A stretch of DNA of 64,000 nt, from positions 28,024,857-28,088,856 of the forward strand of contig CM076851.1 in NCBI GenBank assembly GCA_039519185.1. The letters are read 5' to 3'. A program made the translations under genes and the position numbers. The notes under the pieces are model-generated. The model did no database searches. It saw only the letters and a list, made by a program, of their open reading frames with translations, and was not told the origin of the DNA. Position 1 is the first letter of the stretch. Each line of letters begins with the position of its first letter. The DNA is from Astragalus membranaceus (taxonomy: Eukaryota; Streptophyta; Magnoliopsida; Fabales; Fabaceae). Positions 1 through 9,703 of this stretch are shown piece after piece.

Positions 1-352
1 TTTACAACAAAAAATGTTGGCAATATATAATCAATATTGAAAAAAAAATATTTTGAATACTTTTAATTAAAAAATATTATTTTTTATCTTAAAAGTACCC
101 AAGAAACAATACATATTCCTGGAATATAAGATTTTCATATATTTTTTTAATTTAATTTATATACACAAGAGGTGTATAAGTGTTTTACGGTGTTTACCAA
201 TTATAGTTTGACACATCATTAAAAATAAATTAATCAATTAGTAACCACCAGTTAGTCAATCCATAATCAATCACTTCATAAAGTGTGATTAGCCGTGGTT
301 GTAAAAACCTTTACATAGCATATGTATATAAATTAAACTCATTTTTTTTCAG
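1..352 (+). other. Intron 3 (3' part) of the peroxidase gene
   Basis: AT-rich, non-coding sequence ending in a pyrimidine tract and AG at 351-352, directly before the peroxidase exon. The position matches the conserved third intron of class III peroxidases, just before the proximal-histidine motif. The donor site and exons 1-3 lie outside the window. No inserted element is recognised in it. Confidence 0.75.
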
Positions 353-822
353 GCGCACATACAATTGGGAGAGCACGTTGCCTCTTCATTGTTAACAGAC
401 TATACAACTTCAATGGTACTGGCAAACCTGATCCAACTTTGGACACAATTTACTTACAAGAATTGCGTAGTAGATGCCCAAATGGTGGACCTGGAAATAA
501 CCTCGTAAATTTTGATCCAACCACTCCTGATATATTTGACAAAAACTACTACTCCAATCTTCAGGTTAAAAAGGGCTTGCTTCAGAGTGACCAAGAGTTA
601 TTCTCAACACCTGGAGCAGATACTATTAAGATTGTCAACAAATTCAGTAGTAACCAAAATGCTTTCTTTAAAAGCTTTGGGGATTCGATGATTAAAATGA
701 GTAAGATTGATGTGTTGACGGGAGGGCAAGGAGAAATTAGAAAACAGTGCAATTTTGTTAACAAAAGGTCTGTTGAACAAGATATAGCCACTGTAGTTGA
801 GGGTGTATTTAGCTCAATCTAA
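353..822 (+). CDS. Class III secretory peroxidase, last exon (partial gene)
   Basis: This is the terminal exon of a plant class III haem peroxidase, a secreted enzyme that uses H2O2 to oxidise phenolics in cell wall or vacuole. The first codon is split by the intron: one G comes from the previous exon, giving G-AHTIGRARC. That motif holds the proximal histidine that binds haem iron. It is followed by the family features RLYNFNGTG, DPTLD, FDKNYYSNL, GLLQSDQELFS, a MIKMSKIDVLTG segment, and GEIRKQCNFVN with its conserved cysteine. The reading frame is open to TAA at 820-822, which gives the usual C-terminal length. Distal histidine, signal peptide and first domain are upstream of the window. 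Nothing in this exon is broken, so it looks functional as far as it can be seen. Which of the many peroxidase paralogues it is cannot be decided. Confidence 0.95.
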
Positions 823-856
823 GTAAATTATGATTATGGCGTACTCTTCAATCATT

Positions 857-862
857 AATAAA
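857..862 (+). promoter_or_regulatory. Polyadenylation signal of the peroxidase gene
   Basis: AATAAA lies 35 bases after the stop codon, within the usual range for a plant near-upstream element. A T-rich, TGT-containing stretch follows at about 900-960. Confidence 0.5.
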
Positions 863-1029
863 AGAGTAATAGGCACAATCATGTCTTGTGCCCGCTACTA
901 TAGTTGATATGTACTCTATGTGTGTAAGATTATTTCCTTTCATGTAGTATTGTTGATCAATTTCATGCTCTTTCAGTTTGTCATCTGTTTTTTAGTATTG
1001 AAAGGGAAGAAAGTTAAACTTAATAACCA

Positions 1030-1420
1030 TTTAATATTGTTCTGTAGCGTATTTCTAGACATGTATCCGATCTTAGACACAAACTTCGATCCTTGATAGT
1101 TGGTAGGAGTTGGGCTTGATCAACCGAGCTCTGCGTCCGATCTGAGGCAGGTGGTACCTGCGAAGGCACTCAGACGCTCAAGTCAGCTAGAGAACTGATT
1201 AGAGGTAGGAATGTAGGAAAGAATGTGTACCTTTAATGAAGCATTCAATGCTTATTTATAGAGTTTGGTGGTGTTTGACCTGATGGATCAGGACCGTCCG
1301 ATCTTGCGCTGCGATTTTGGCCATTGATGAGTGGATCTTGCATTCTTAAATGGGGCATTTTGTAAATGGGCCAATCATATCTATTTAGTGTAAATTTGGA
1401 CTAAATCGATACATGTAACT
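1030..1420 (-). repeat. Decayed LTR-like segment (gypsy type), minus orientation
   Basis: Read on the minus strand, this stretch contains a block resembling the LTR/leader of Tat-type gypsy elements: a 'GACTTGAGCGTC...GTGCCTTCGCAGGTACC' string near 1150-1195, followed by a C-rich part. No clear ends, target duplication or coding region are visible. The class is inferred from the motif alone. It could instead be another dispersed plant repeat. Confidence 0.35.
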
Positions 1421-1533
1421 TTTTTCTTATATAAAATATCAAATGGAGTACTTTCTTTAATTTCTTCTACACCTTTTTCGGTTAAATTCTGTTACCTATT
1501 TTTGTTGCAAGTAATATATTAAATGGTTATTAA

Positions 1534-1740
1534 CCAATCAAGTGGTAGTTGGGCTTGTATCCCATTCCAAGGTCACGGGTTCGAAATTTGAGTGTGGCAA
1601 AAATTCTGTTGGGAGGGGAGAACCACACGAACTGGCAAAGCCGGGTATACACGTAGTCAGCCAGATTTCTTGGTGTAGATTAGTCATCAACAAAGCCAAT
1701 AGAAACTGCCCTCAATAATATTGGTAACCAAAAAAAAGAA
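1534..1740 (+). mobile_element. tRNA-derived SINE
   Basis: The 5' part carries a polymerase III A-box-like string (AATCAAGTGGTAGTTGGGC) and, about 35 bases later, a B box (GGTTCGAAA at about 1580). The element then runs about 150 bases and ends in an A-rich tail (AAAAAAAAGAA). That order and spacing is the signature of plant tRNA-derived SINEs. No convincing target duplication was found, so the boundaries are approximate. Confidence 0.6.
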
Positions 1741-1831
1741 TGTGGAACTCAAGAAAGAGAAGGAGAAGAAATCACTCTCACGATGAATTGACTTCTATCC
1801 CACCACCGTTGAAATTTACATACTTTGGATC

Positions 1832-2296
1832 AATAGAAATATTTTTAAAAAGAAAATTGGAAGTTACGTTGAAAAAGTATCAAAAGCTGTCTGTAATTAT
1901 TTCGTTAAATGTGTTTGAAAGTTTACTTATTTTGAAAAGGAAATATGAAACATGACATGTGATACAATACTGGTATTAGAGTACTCTTCTGAGATATCGA
2001 AGGAGTGCACTAAAAGAGTGCAAGAAGGAGGTCCTAGATTCAAATCTCGAAAACTAATATTTTCCACTCCCACTAACATTGCTTATAAAAAAACATATTT
2101 TGAGAATCTTTCTTCCTGTTGAGTTTTTTTAATAGAAATATTTTTAAAAAGAAAATTGGAAGTTACGTTGAAAAAGTATCAAAAGCCGTCTGTAATTATT
2201 TCGTTAAATGTGTTTCAAAGTTTACTTATTTTGAAAAGGAAAGTTTTGATTTAAGAAACATGACATGTGATACAATAGTGGTATTGGAGTACTCTT
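1832..2296 (+). repeat. Two direct copies of a ~160-bp segment
   Basis: Positions 1832-1989 and 2131-2296 are near-identical direct repeats, starting AATAGAAATATTTTT and ending GAGTACTCTT. The second copy has a short extra stretch (AGTTTTGATTTAAG) that the first lacks. The ~140 bases between them contain a B-box-like string (AGATTCAAATCTC at about 2038), so a decayed SINE may lie there. The short open frames here are non-coding by appearance. Confidence 0.7.
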
Positions 2297-2321
2297 GTCC
2301 TATGAAATTGTACGTGTGTTG

Positions 2322-2833
2322 TGTTGGGAAAATCAATTACAATTTCCAATAATTAATAGTGGAGAAAATTCAAGAGACAACTTTAAAGAGATGAATAAAT
2401 ATTTTTAGAATGTTGAAGAAAAATTAAGAAGTTGGATAGAAAACGTGACAATGTTATTCATATGTTGAAATAATTTCCAAATGTGAGACAATTAATGTCC
2501 ACTATGCCAAATGCATGAATGCAAGTTTTGTTCTCTCTTATAAATAGAGAGACTTGTGAAGATATGAGATATCCCATTTTGGGGGATCATGTTGTGAGGT
2601 GAGGCATCCCCATCCCCACCATGGGTGATCATGTGGAGAGTGAACATCCCCATTTGGAGAGGTGAGTATTTCTCCTTGAGTGATTATGTAGAGTTGATGA
2701 ATCACCAACCATGTCCTAGGTAGAGGAGAGTGTTGGTGATAATTTGTTGTGAGATGTGAGTGTTATCATTCCTTGTAACTCTTAGAGCAAGAGTATTGTA
2801 GGGTGATACACATATATATTGGGCATGAGTTAT
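2322..2833 (+). mobile_element. Copia-like LTR segment, left piece (host of the nest)
   Basis: Begins TGTTGGGAAAATC and has a TATA box (TATAAATA, 2539-2546) followed by the short GA/T-rich repeats typical of a copia LTR. It is interrupted at 2833 by element A. The matching sequence resumes at 35624, where a 'CCGTGGACGTAGGC...GAACTACGTAAA' string resembles the R/U5 part of Tnt1/SIRE-like copia LTRs. The family assignment is inference from these motifs. Confidence 0.5.
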
Positions 2834-3692
2834 TGTTAACACCAAAAAATAACTGAGTCGTAGACCGAGGGCCGAGTGAAGATAGGGAGTGGAATTGAAG
2901 TGCTGAGGCAGGCCACCAGACAAAGATTTAAGAGATATTCGCCAAAGAGAAGAACTCAAGAGAATCCCCTAGGGCATACCACAAGACAACTCCCCGAGGA
3001 AGGGGTCCGCCCGAGGAGCAATAAGCAAGGTCGGGGAAGAGCAAAGCCTCATCATCCTATAGAGTGCCACGGCCGAGGTGGGCTCGGGTGCCTGAGTTAC
3101 TTCCCGAGGACGAAGGCTAGCTGAGCAAGCCAAGTGGCTGAGGTAAGGCAGGCTTGCTTGGAAGGCAAGTAAGAGGGAGCACGAAGACAGAACGTGGGAG
3201 CAGTTGAAAGATCAAGGGAAGGAGCGAGGCCTTGAAAAGCGGAGTGAGGGAGTTCACCCCACTAACCGTGCTAGTAAGATCGTGGGTGGTTACTCCGCCT
3301 CTTTAGGGCTTAGGAACGATGATAATCGTTGATCTTAGATTAATCCAACGGTAGGCAAATGTTGGCTATAATAGTGGCCGACGAGGGCCTATGTATATAA
3401 ATAGAAGAGCAATTGTACAGAAAAGACAGATCAATCAAAAACTCTACGTTTATTTCATCCATCTGCTTTTATCGCACTTTATCTTTATTTTCATGCATTA
3501 GCCAGTAGTATAATCCAACCATCGCATCCCATTCACTCAACCTGACCCTTTCTAGAGGAGTCAGGATACCCACAGTCAAGGAGCAGAGTTCCCTCCTTGG
3601 CGCAATTGCTTGAAGAACAGGGGAATCAAAAACATTCCCAAACCTCTGGCCGAATCCATGGCTAGGACCTAAGCGTTTGACGAAGAACAACA
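2834..3692 (+). repeat. Element A 5' LTR
   Basis: It is 859 bp, TG...CA, and matches 34759-35618. A TATA box (TATATAAATAG) lies at 3394-3404, so transcription should start about 30 bases later. A small open frame on the minus strand here is not a gene. Confidence 0.92.
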
Positions 3693-3695
3693 ATT

Positions 3696-3713
3696 TGGCA
3701 CGCCTGGTGGGAC
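3696..3713 (+). promoter_or_regulatory. Element A primer-binding site
   Basis: TGGCACGCCTGGTGGGAC begins three bases after the 5' LTR, the correct place for the tRNA primer site. The priming tRNA was not identified. Confidence 0.6.
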
Positions 3714-3801
3714 AGGAACGGGTGAACAGACCATTGCGTTTGATTCGCCTGGGCTGGATTATCATTGGCGTATGCACTTACACTCTGGTAAGAACTTAAG
3801 C

Positions 3802-5570
3802 ATGGAGCCACCTTCTTCATCAAAGAAGGCAACTGCTGTCAAAGGCAAAATCATGGAGCCAGTAGGTGTTTCGGGGAATAATGCTGCAACAGTTACTGCT
3901 GAATCAAATGAACCACCTCACCAAGAGGAAGAGCCCGTAATCATGACCACATCATTCATTCGGCAATAGATAGACATGGGGATACATGACATAATGTACC
4001 AAGTGTCCCAACAATTGGCTGACATAGTTAAACCTATGGTGCACAACAAGGTGCAACAGGCCAATGAATTGGAACAAAGGCATGCAACGCAAGGTAGCAG
4101 TGCTACTAACCCCATTTTCCCCGACCAATCACATGGAGGACATCCTAACTCTCTGGGGGGCACGCATCAGTCTCTGCCATACACCAACCCTATTGAACCT
4201 CAGCAGGCATCCTCCTATACTTCTATGGGAGGCAAGCATCAGGGTTCACCGAGTGGGAGTTTGACTGGGCCTGAGCAGGCGTTCTCTCATCAGGTATGTC
4301 CTACTCATGTAATTCTTCATCCTGGTACTTTTGCCACTGCCAACACTGGGGGGCAGTTTTTGGCGAATGTCACTAATACGGCTTCTCTTCAACGGGGACA
4401 AGTGCATTTGGCCAGAAGGCCGCCCGAGGTAGTAGGCTCGGTGGGTTTGCGCAAGGACCATCCTATGGATGTTCTGTCGCGGCTAACTACCCGGCCTACG
4501 CAGGGGGGCAAGTCTTCACCCAGAATCAGGGAATGGCAGAATCAGTGGGTATTGCCCGAGTCAGCAGTCGTGGGCCCAGAGCCCATCTGACTCGACAAGC
4601 CTACCTCCTAGTCAGCCCTATCCCGGAGCACTCAGTACCTACCCGACGGGTTCCTATATACAGACACGGATGGGTGTTGCCCCGACAGGAGCAGCCATGG
4701 AATCAACTTCCACCTCACCGAGGCATGCAAACATCTATACCAGGAACTGGCCTTGTTAACCTGGCCCAAGTAGTGCCTAGGCAGCCATGGACAGACGCTC
4801 CACCTCAGGTACCACCACAGCAAGGGGCGCAGGGTCCCCGAGATACACTATGGCGACCAACGCCTCCACCTGAAAGACCATCGGGGTCCCAACTCCCGGA
4901 TCCTAATTTGAAAGCTGACACCATCAAGAAGTTCTTCGGTGTTCAGTTGAAACCGCTCGACAGGCCAGTATACAGGAAGCCTTACCCCTAATGGGTTGAC
5001 AGATTGGTGCCTCTGCCCAAAAGATTTAAAACCCCTGACTTTGCCACATTTTCCTGCGTTGATTGTAAGTCTATCATGGAGCACGTCGGCCGATTCACGA
5101 CCCAATGTGGGGAAGGAAACCAGAATGAGTTCCATAAGTTGCAGTTGTTCTATTTGTCTTTGACAGGGATTGCCTTTCTCATGGTATTCTTCTCTCCCAC
5201 CTAATTCTATATAGACCTGGGAAGACATGAAAAGGTGCTTCCATGACAGATTTTATTGGCCACAGCCTGAAGTTACGGCTGCCGATCTCATGCATTTACG
5301 ACAGAAGGTGGATGAGGCTGTGACAGATGTCATTGAAAGATTCAGAAAGATGGCCGGAAAGTGCTCAGTACCCTTTCCAGAATCACAACTTACTTCCATG
5401 GCCATCTTTGGAATGCACCCGCAATTGAAGGAAAAGCTTGTGGGACAAGCTTGTAGTGACCTCAGTGGCTTGGCTTCCAGGGCAATACAGATTGAACAAT
5501 TCATACAAGAGAGAGAAAGAAAGAGGGCTACTAGGGAGTCGAGGGCCTCAGTTGGTATCAGTAGTTGATG
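3802..5570 (+). pseudogene. Element A gag, N-terminal and core part (broken)
   Basis: A Gag-like frame starts at ATG 3802 (MEPPSSSKK), stops at TAG 3967, resumes at 3976, shifts frame near 4540 and again near 5000-5215. The first half is Pro/Gln/Gly-rich spacer. The Retrotrans_gag core is recognisable at about 5005-5170 (FKTPDF, VGRFTTQCGE, KLQLFYLSLTG) and, in another frame, at 5227-5568 (MKRCFHDRFYWPQPEV, IERFRKMAGKCSVP, KLVGQACSDL). Gag would form the cytoplasmic virus-like particle. The frame is cut at 5577, and the missing end is found at 28662. Confidence 0.85.
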
Positions 5571-5577
5571 CGGCCGA

Positions 5578-8065
5578 TGTAACACCCCTTTTCTACCCGA
5601 AAAATTTTTGGCAAAAATCAGAGTTTTCAAAAACGTTTTTCAATACACCCACAAGGGATGCCACATTTACACCATTCAACATCACACGCCAATAATAAAA
5701 TTTCACCATTAAAATAGTGCGACACATAGCACGTCATAACATCACCACGCAGCGGAATAAAATCAAGGTCCAATTGAATAATTATAACATCACCATAAAA
5801 CTTCAGAAATTAAATAATAAAGACAACTAATAAAACTAGCGTTCATCTCCCCGAGTGCTACGTATTAGAGCGACGACACCGACTCAACTAGCGAAGGTAG
5901 ACATGCCTTCACTCGCAATCACCTGCACGTTACCAACATAGGGGTAACATTCAAACAGAAGGGGTGAGATATCTAACAGTATAATAGCATATATGATAGG
6001 CAATATGCTAGAGTTACGACAACAATATCTACCGCTTCACAACAACATCAAATTACAAATCACCAAGAATTATCACCAACATCATGAGTAAGTATATGAG
6101 ATGCAACCCACACCAACGGATATATGCATGTGGTACCAATCATCACAAATAAAATAGCCAATAAAGGCAACATCACCTGTATGAGCATCACCATCATCAC
6201 CTATAGCTCCAAGGCCGAAGCCTTCATCACCAAAACAATGCATATGGAATGTATGAGACACCATGAACAATGCACCAGAGACAATCAACAACAATAACAA
6301 CAAATGGTCATAGACCCATTACCTATCACCTTAGCCCATGAAAGAGGCACATCACCTGTTACATCATCACCAATAACACCAACACATATGGTACAGTCTA
6401 ACAACATGACCGTAACATCAACAACCACCGACACCAAAAACACCAATAGATTTACAACAAACAACAACATTAATTTTTAGCAACAGCGACATTGGTTCAC
6501 AGCAACAGTAACAGTTATTTTACAGCAACAGCAACACTTACTTTACAGCAACAGCAACATTCATTTTACAGCAACAGCACATTTATTTTACAGCTACAGC
6601 AGCTTTTATTTTACAGCAAACAACACCTTAACTTACGGCAACAACAACATTTATTTTATAGTAAACAGCAACATTAATTCATTTTACAGCCACAGCAGCA
6701 GACAGAAACTGGAACCCAGCAATAGGGCGCCTAGCAGGCAACGGCAACAGCAGAAACTGGCGCCCAGCAACAGGGCGCCTAGCAGGCAGCAACAACAACC
6801 AGAAAGTGGCGCCCAGCAACAGGGCGCCAACAGGAAACAACAACAAACAAAAACTGGCGCCCAGCAACAGGGCGCCTAGTGCAACAGCAACACAACAAGA
6901 ACTGGCGCCCAGCAACAGGGCGCCTAGTGCAACAACATCACAACAGGAACTGGCGCCCAGCAACAGGGCGCCTAGAGCAACAATGGCATCAACAGACATG
7001 GCGCCCAGCAACAGGGCGCCTAGGACAACAGTGGCAACAACAGACTTGGCGCCTAGGAGCAGGGCGCCTAGCACAACAGGCAACACAACAGACTTGGCGC
7101 CCAGGAGCAGGGCGCCTAGCACAACTGGCAACAACAACAGATTTGGCGCCCAGGAGCAGGGCGCCTGGCACAACCGAAGCAACAACAGTCTTGGCTCCCA
7201 GGAGCAGGGCGCCTAGGGCAACAGCAGCAACATCAGATATGGCGCCCAAGAGCAGGGCGCCTAGCACCACAGCAACAGAAACAGACTTGGCGCCCAGGAG
7301 CAGGGCACCTAGCACCACATCAACAACAACAAACTTGGCGCCCAGGAGCAGGGCGCCTAGCACAACAGTAGCACAGGCAGGCAACCAGCAACAGCAGAAC
7401 ATGGGAACATCACTGGGCGCCTAGGGCGCCCTTCACAGCAACACAGAACCGCACAAGACCACACTGGGCGCCTAGGGCGCCACTTTCAGCAACACAGGAA
7501 CACACTGGGCGCCCAGGGCGCCACTTCCAGCAACAACCAGAGACAGAACACCATGACTGGGCGCCTAGGGCGCCAAAATCAGCAACAGAAGCAACACTGG
7601 CTCGGCGCCCAGCAACAGGGCGCCTCCAGCAGGAACCAACGCGACACAGACACGACGCCCAGGAGTAGGGCGCCGTTTCCAGCAACCAAAACAACAACAC
7701 CAAATCGCACCAAACACCAAACACCAAATTTCACCATGATCAACCAATAGCAATCATTATGCATACATTCTAACATCGCCAAATAAACACCAAGCAAAAT
7801 CAAAGGGGCAACCTAGAGCCTAACTCCCACAGAAACCCCCATCATACACCCTATTATAAAGTAGAACCCACCCTTACCTTAGATTTGCCGAATGCGAGAT
7901 CTCCTTGCACGAAAACTCCAAAGAACCACAGCAACAGAGCTCCTCTCTTCTTTCTCCTTGGTGCGCCGTTTCCCTCTCTCCCATCTTCGCAAATCTCTCT
8001 TTCTTTTTCTTTTCTCCAAGAATGCGCAAAATGATTCCAAACCCTAGCTAGTGCCTTCATCCATG
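5578..8065 (-). repeat. Element B 3' LTR (minus orientation)
   Basis: On the plus strand it begins TGTAACACCCCTTTTCTACCC and shares its sequence with 14924-16757, apart from the deletion in the other copy. Compared with the related full-length LTR D, roughly the first 190-200 bases of U3 are missing at the pol junction. It contains stacked AC/CAACA-rich stretches (6400-6700) and the GGCGCC array (6690-7680). The many open frames crossing the array are shadows of the repeat. Confidence 0.85.
6690..7680. repeat. GGCGCC-motif array in the element B 3' LTR
   Basis: About 35 copies of a GGCGCC-containing core, mostly 'TGGCGCCCAGCAACAGGGCG' or 'GGCGCCCAGGAGCAGGGCGC', are separated by 20-40 bases of CAACA-rich spacer. 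Each unit is a pair of GGCGCC palindromes flanking AGCAACAG or AGGAGCAG. The repeat gives long open frames on both strands, none of which looks like a gene. Confidence 0.9.
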
Positions 8066-9703
8066 CGGATTACATGAGATGGATCTGAAATGTACTTCCA
8101 AAGTTGCGACACATGAAACACGTCGTGCAGATTCGAAAGGTTAGGCGGTAAAGCCACTCTATATGCAACATTCCCGACTCTCTCTGAAATCTGATAATGA
8201 CCAATGAAACGGGGAGTGAGCTTCTTCGACTTTAAAGCACGTCCAACACCGGTCACTGGAGTGACTCTCAAAAATACATGCTCACCCGCTTGAAACTCCA
8301 AATCTTTCCTCCGCTTGTCGTGATAACTCTTCTGTCGACTCTGCGAAGCCTTCATCTTCTCACGAATCAACTTCACTTTTTCAGTTGTCTCTCGAACAAT
8401 CTCCAGTCCAAGCACCACACTCTCTCCAGACTCATACCAACACAACGGGGTTCTGCACTTCCGACCATATAATGCTTCAAAAGGTGCCATCCCAATACTA
8501 GAATGGTAACTGTTATTATACGTGAACTCTATCAGTGGAAGGTAGGAATCCCACGAACCTCCTTGTTCCAAAACACAAGCCCTCAACAAATCTTCTAATG
8601 ACTGAATTGTCCTCTCTGACTGACCATCTGTCTGAGGATGATAAACCGAACTCAACCTCAACTTAGATCCCAACTTCTCTTGCAAACTCTTCCAGAAATC
8701 TGTAGTGAACCTCGGATCTCTATCCGAAACAATACTCATAGGAACTCCATGAAGCTTTACAATCTCCCGGATATAAATCTCCGCCAACTTCGACACCGGA
8801 TACGTGATGCTGATAGGAACAAAATGAGACGATTTCGTTAACCTGTCAACAATCACCCAAATTGCATCATACCCTTTCGCAGTATTAGGCAATCCCGTCA
8901 CAAAGTCCATCGAGATGCTATCCCATTTCCACTCTGGAATTTCTAACGGTTGCATCAACCCAGCAGGCTTCTGATGCTCAACCTTTGACTTCTGGCAAGT
9001 CAAACATGCATAAACGAACTGCGCCACATCTCGCTTCATACCAGGCCACCAAAACAACTTCTTCAGGTCTTGATACATCTTTGTAACTCCCGGATGAATA
9101 CTTAACTTACTTCTGTGACTCTCTTCAAGAATGACTCTCTTCATGTCTGCATCATCAGGAATACAAATCCTACCACGGAACCTCAACACACCTTGGGAAT
9201 CCAACCTGAACTCCTCATTCTCAGATCGATCAATCCCGACCGTCAAGTCTACCAGCTTAACATCTGATTTCTGTGCCTCTCTGATGCTGTTCAGAAAATC
9301 ATTACCAATCTTCAACATTCCTAACTTAACACTCTGAGGCGTCACTTCACAAACCAGACTCATATCTCTGAACTCCTCAATCAGTTCTAACTCCTTAACC
9401 ATCATTGCCGACATATGCAAAGTCTTCCGGCTCAAAGCATCAGCCACGACATTAGCTTTGCCTGGGTGATAGTTCAAACCGAAATCATAGTCCTTCAACA
9501 ACTTTAACCACCGTCGCTGCCTCATATTCAACTCCTTCTGGTCAAACAAATATTTCAAGCTCTTATGGTCACTAAACACCTCAAATCTAGAACCATAGAG
9601 ATAGTGCCTCCTCCAAACCTTCAGCACAAAGACCACTGCAGCTAGTTCTAAGTCATGCGTAGGATAATTCTTCTCATGAACTCTTAACTGCCTCGACGCA
9701 TAC
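8044..9703 (-). pseudogene. Element B RNase H end and integrase
   Basis: Reading down from 9703, the frame continues RNase H (YASRQLRVHEKNYPTHDLEL, YGSRFEVFSDHKSL, HPGKANVVADALSRK). It then gives a complete integrase: zinc-binding HHCC (H-RSKLSIHPGV ... CLTCQKSK), catalytic D,D,E (SMDFVTGLP, VSDRDPRFT, DGQSERTIQ) and the GPY/F-like module (LTPRFIGHYQISERVG). Integrase inserts the cDNA into nuclear DNA. The chromovirus chromodomain should follow HDVFHVSQLWKYISDPSHVI. Instead the frame runs straight into the LTR and stops (MDEGTS). Chromodomain, polypurine tract and start of the LTR are absent, so a deletion joined pol to the LTR, probably at a CGCAT microhomology. Confidence 0.9.

Noticed and set aside
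1574..1592. A tRNA gene at the GGTTCGAAA string
   Set aside because: Only A- and B-box-like words are present; no acceptor stem or cloverleaf can be formed, which fits a SINE.
2876..3777. Short ORFs in element A LTRs (2876-3124, 3469-3777)
   Set aside because: They lie in LTR sequence, lack any known domain, and are broken in the other LTR.
6679..7424. Open frames of 130-180 codons on both strands (SNRAPS / LLLGA repeats), repeated at 15381-16111 and 10244-10937
   Set aside because: They are translations of the GGCGCC array in several frames at once; no start context, no domain, and they lie within LTRs.
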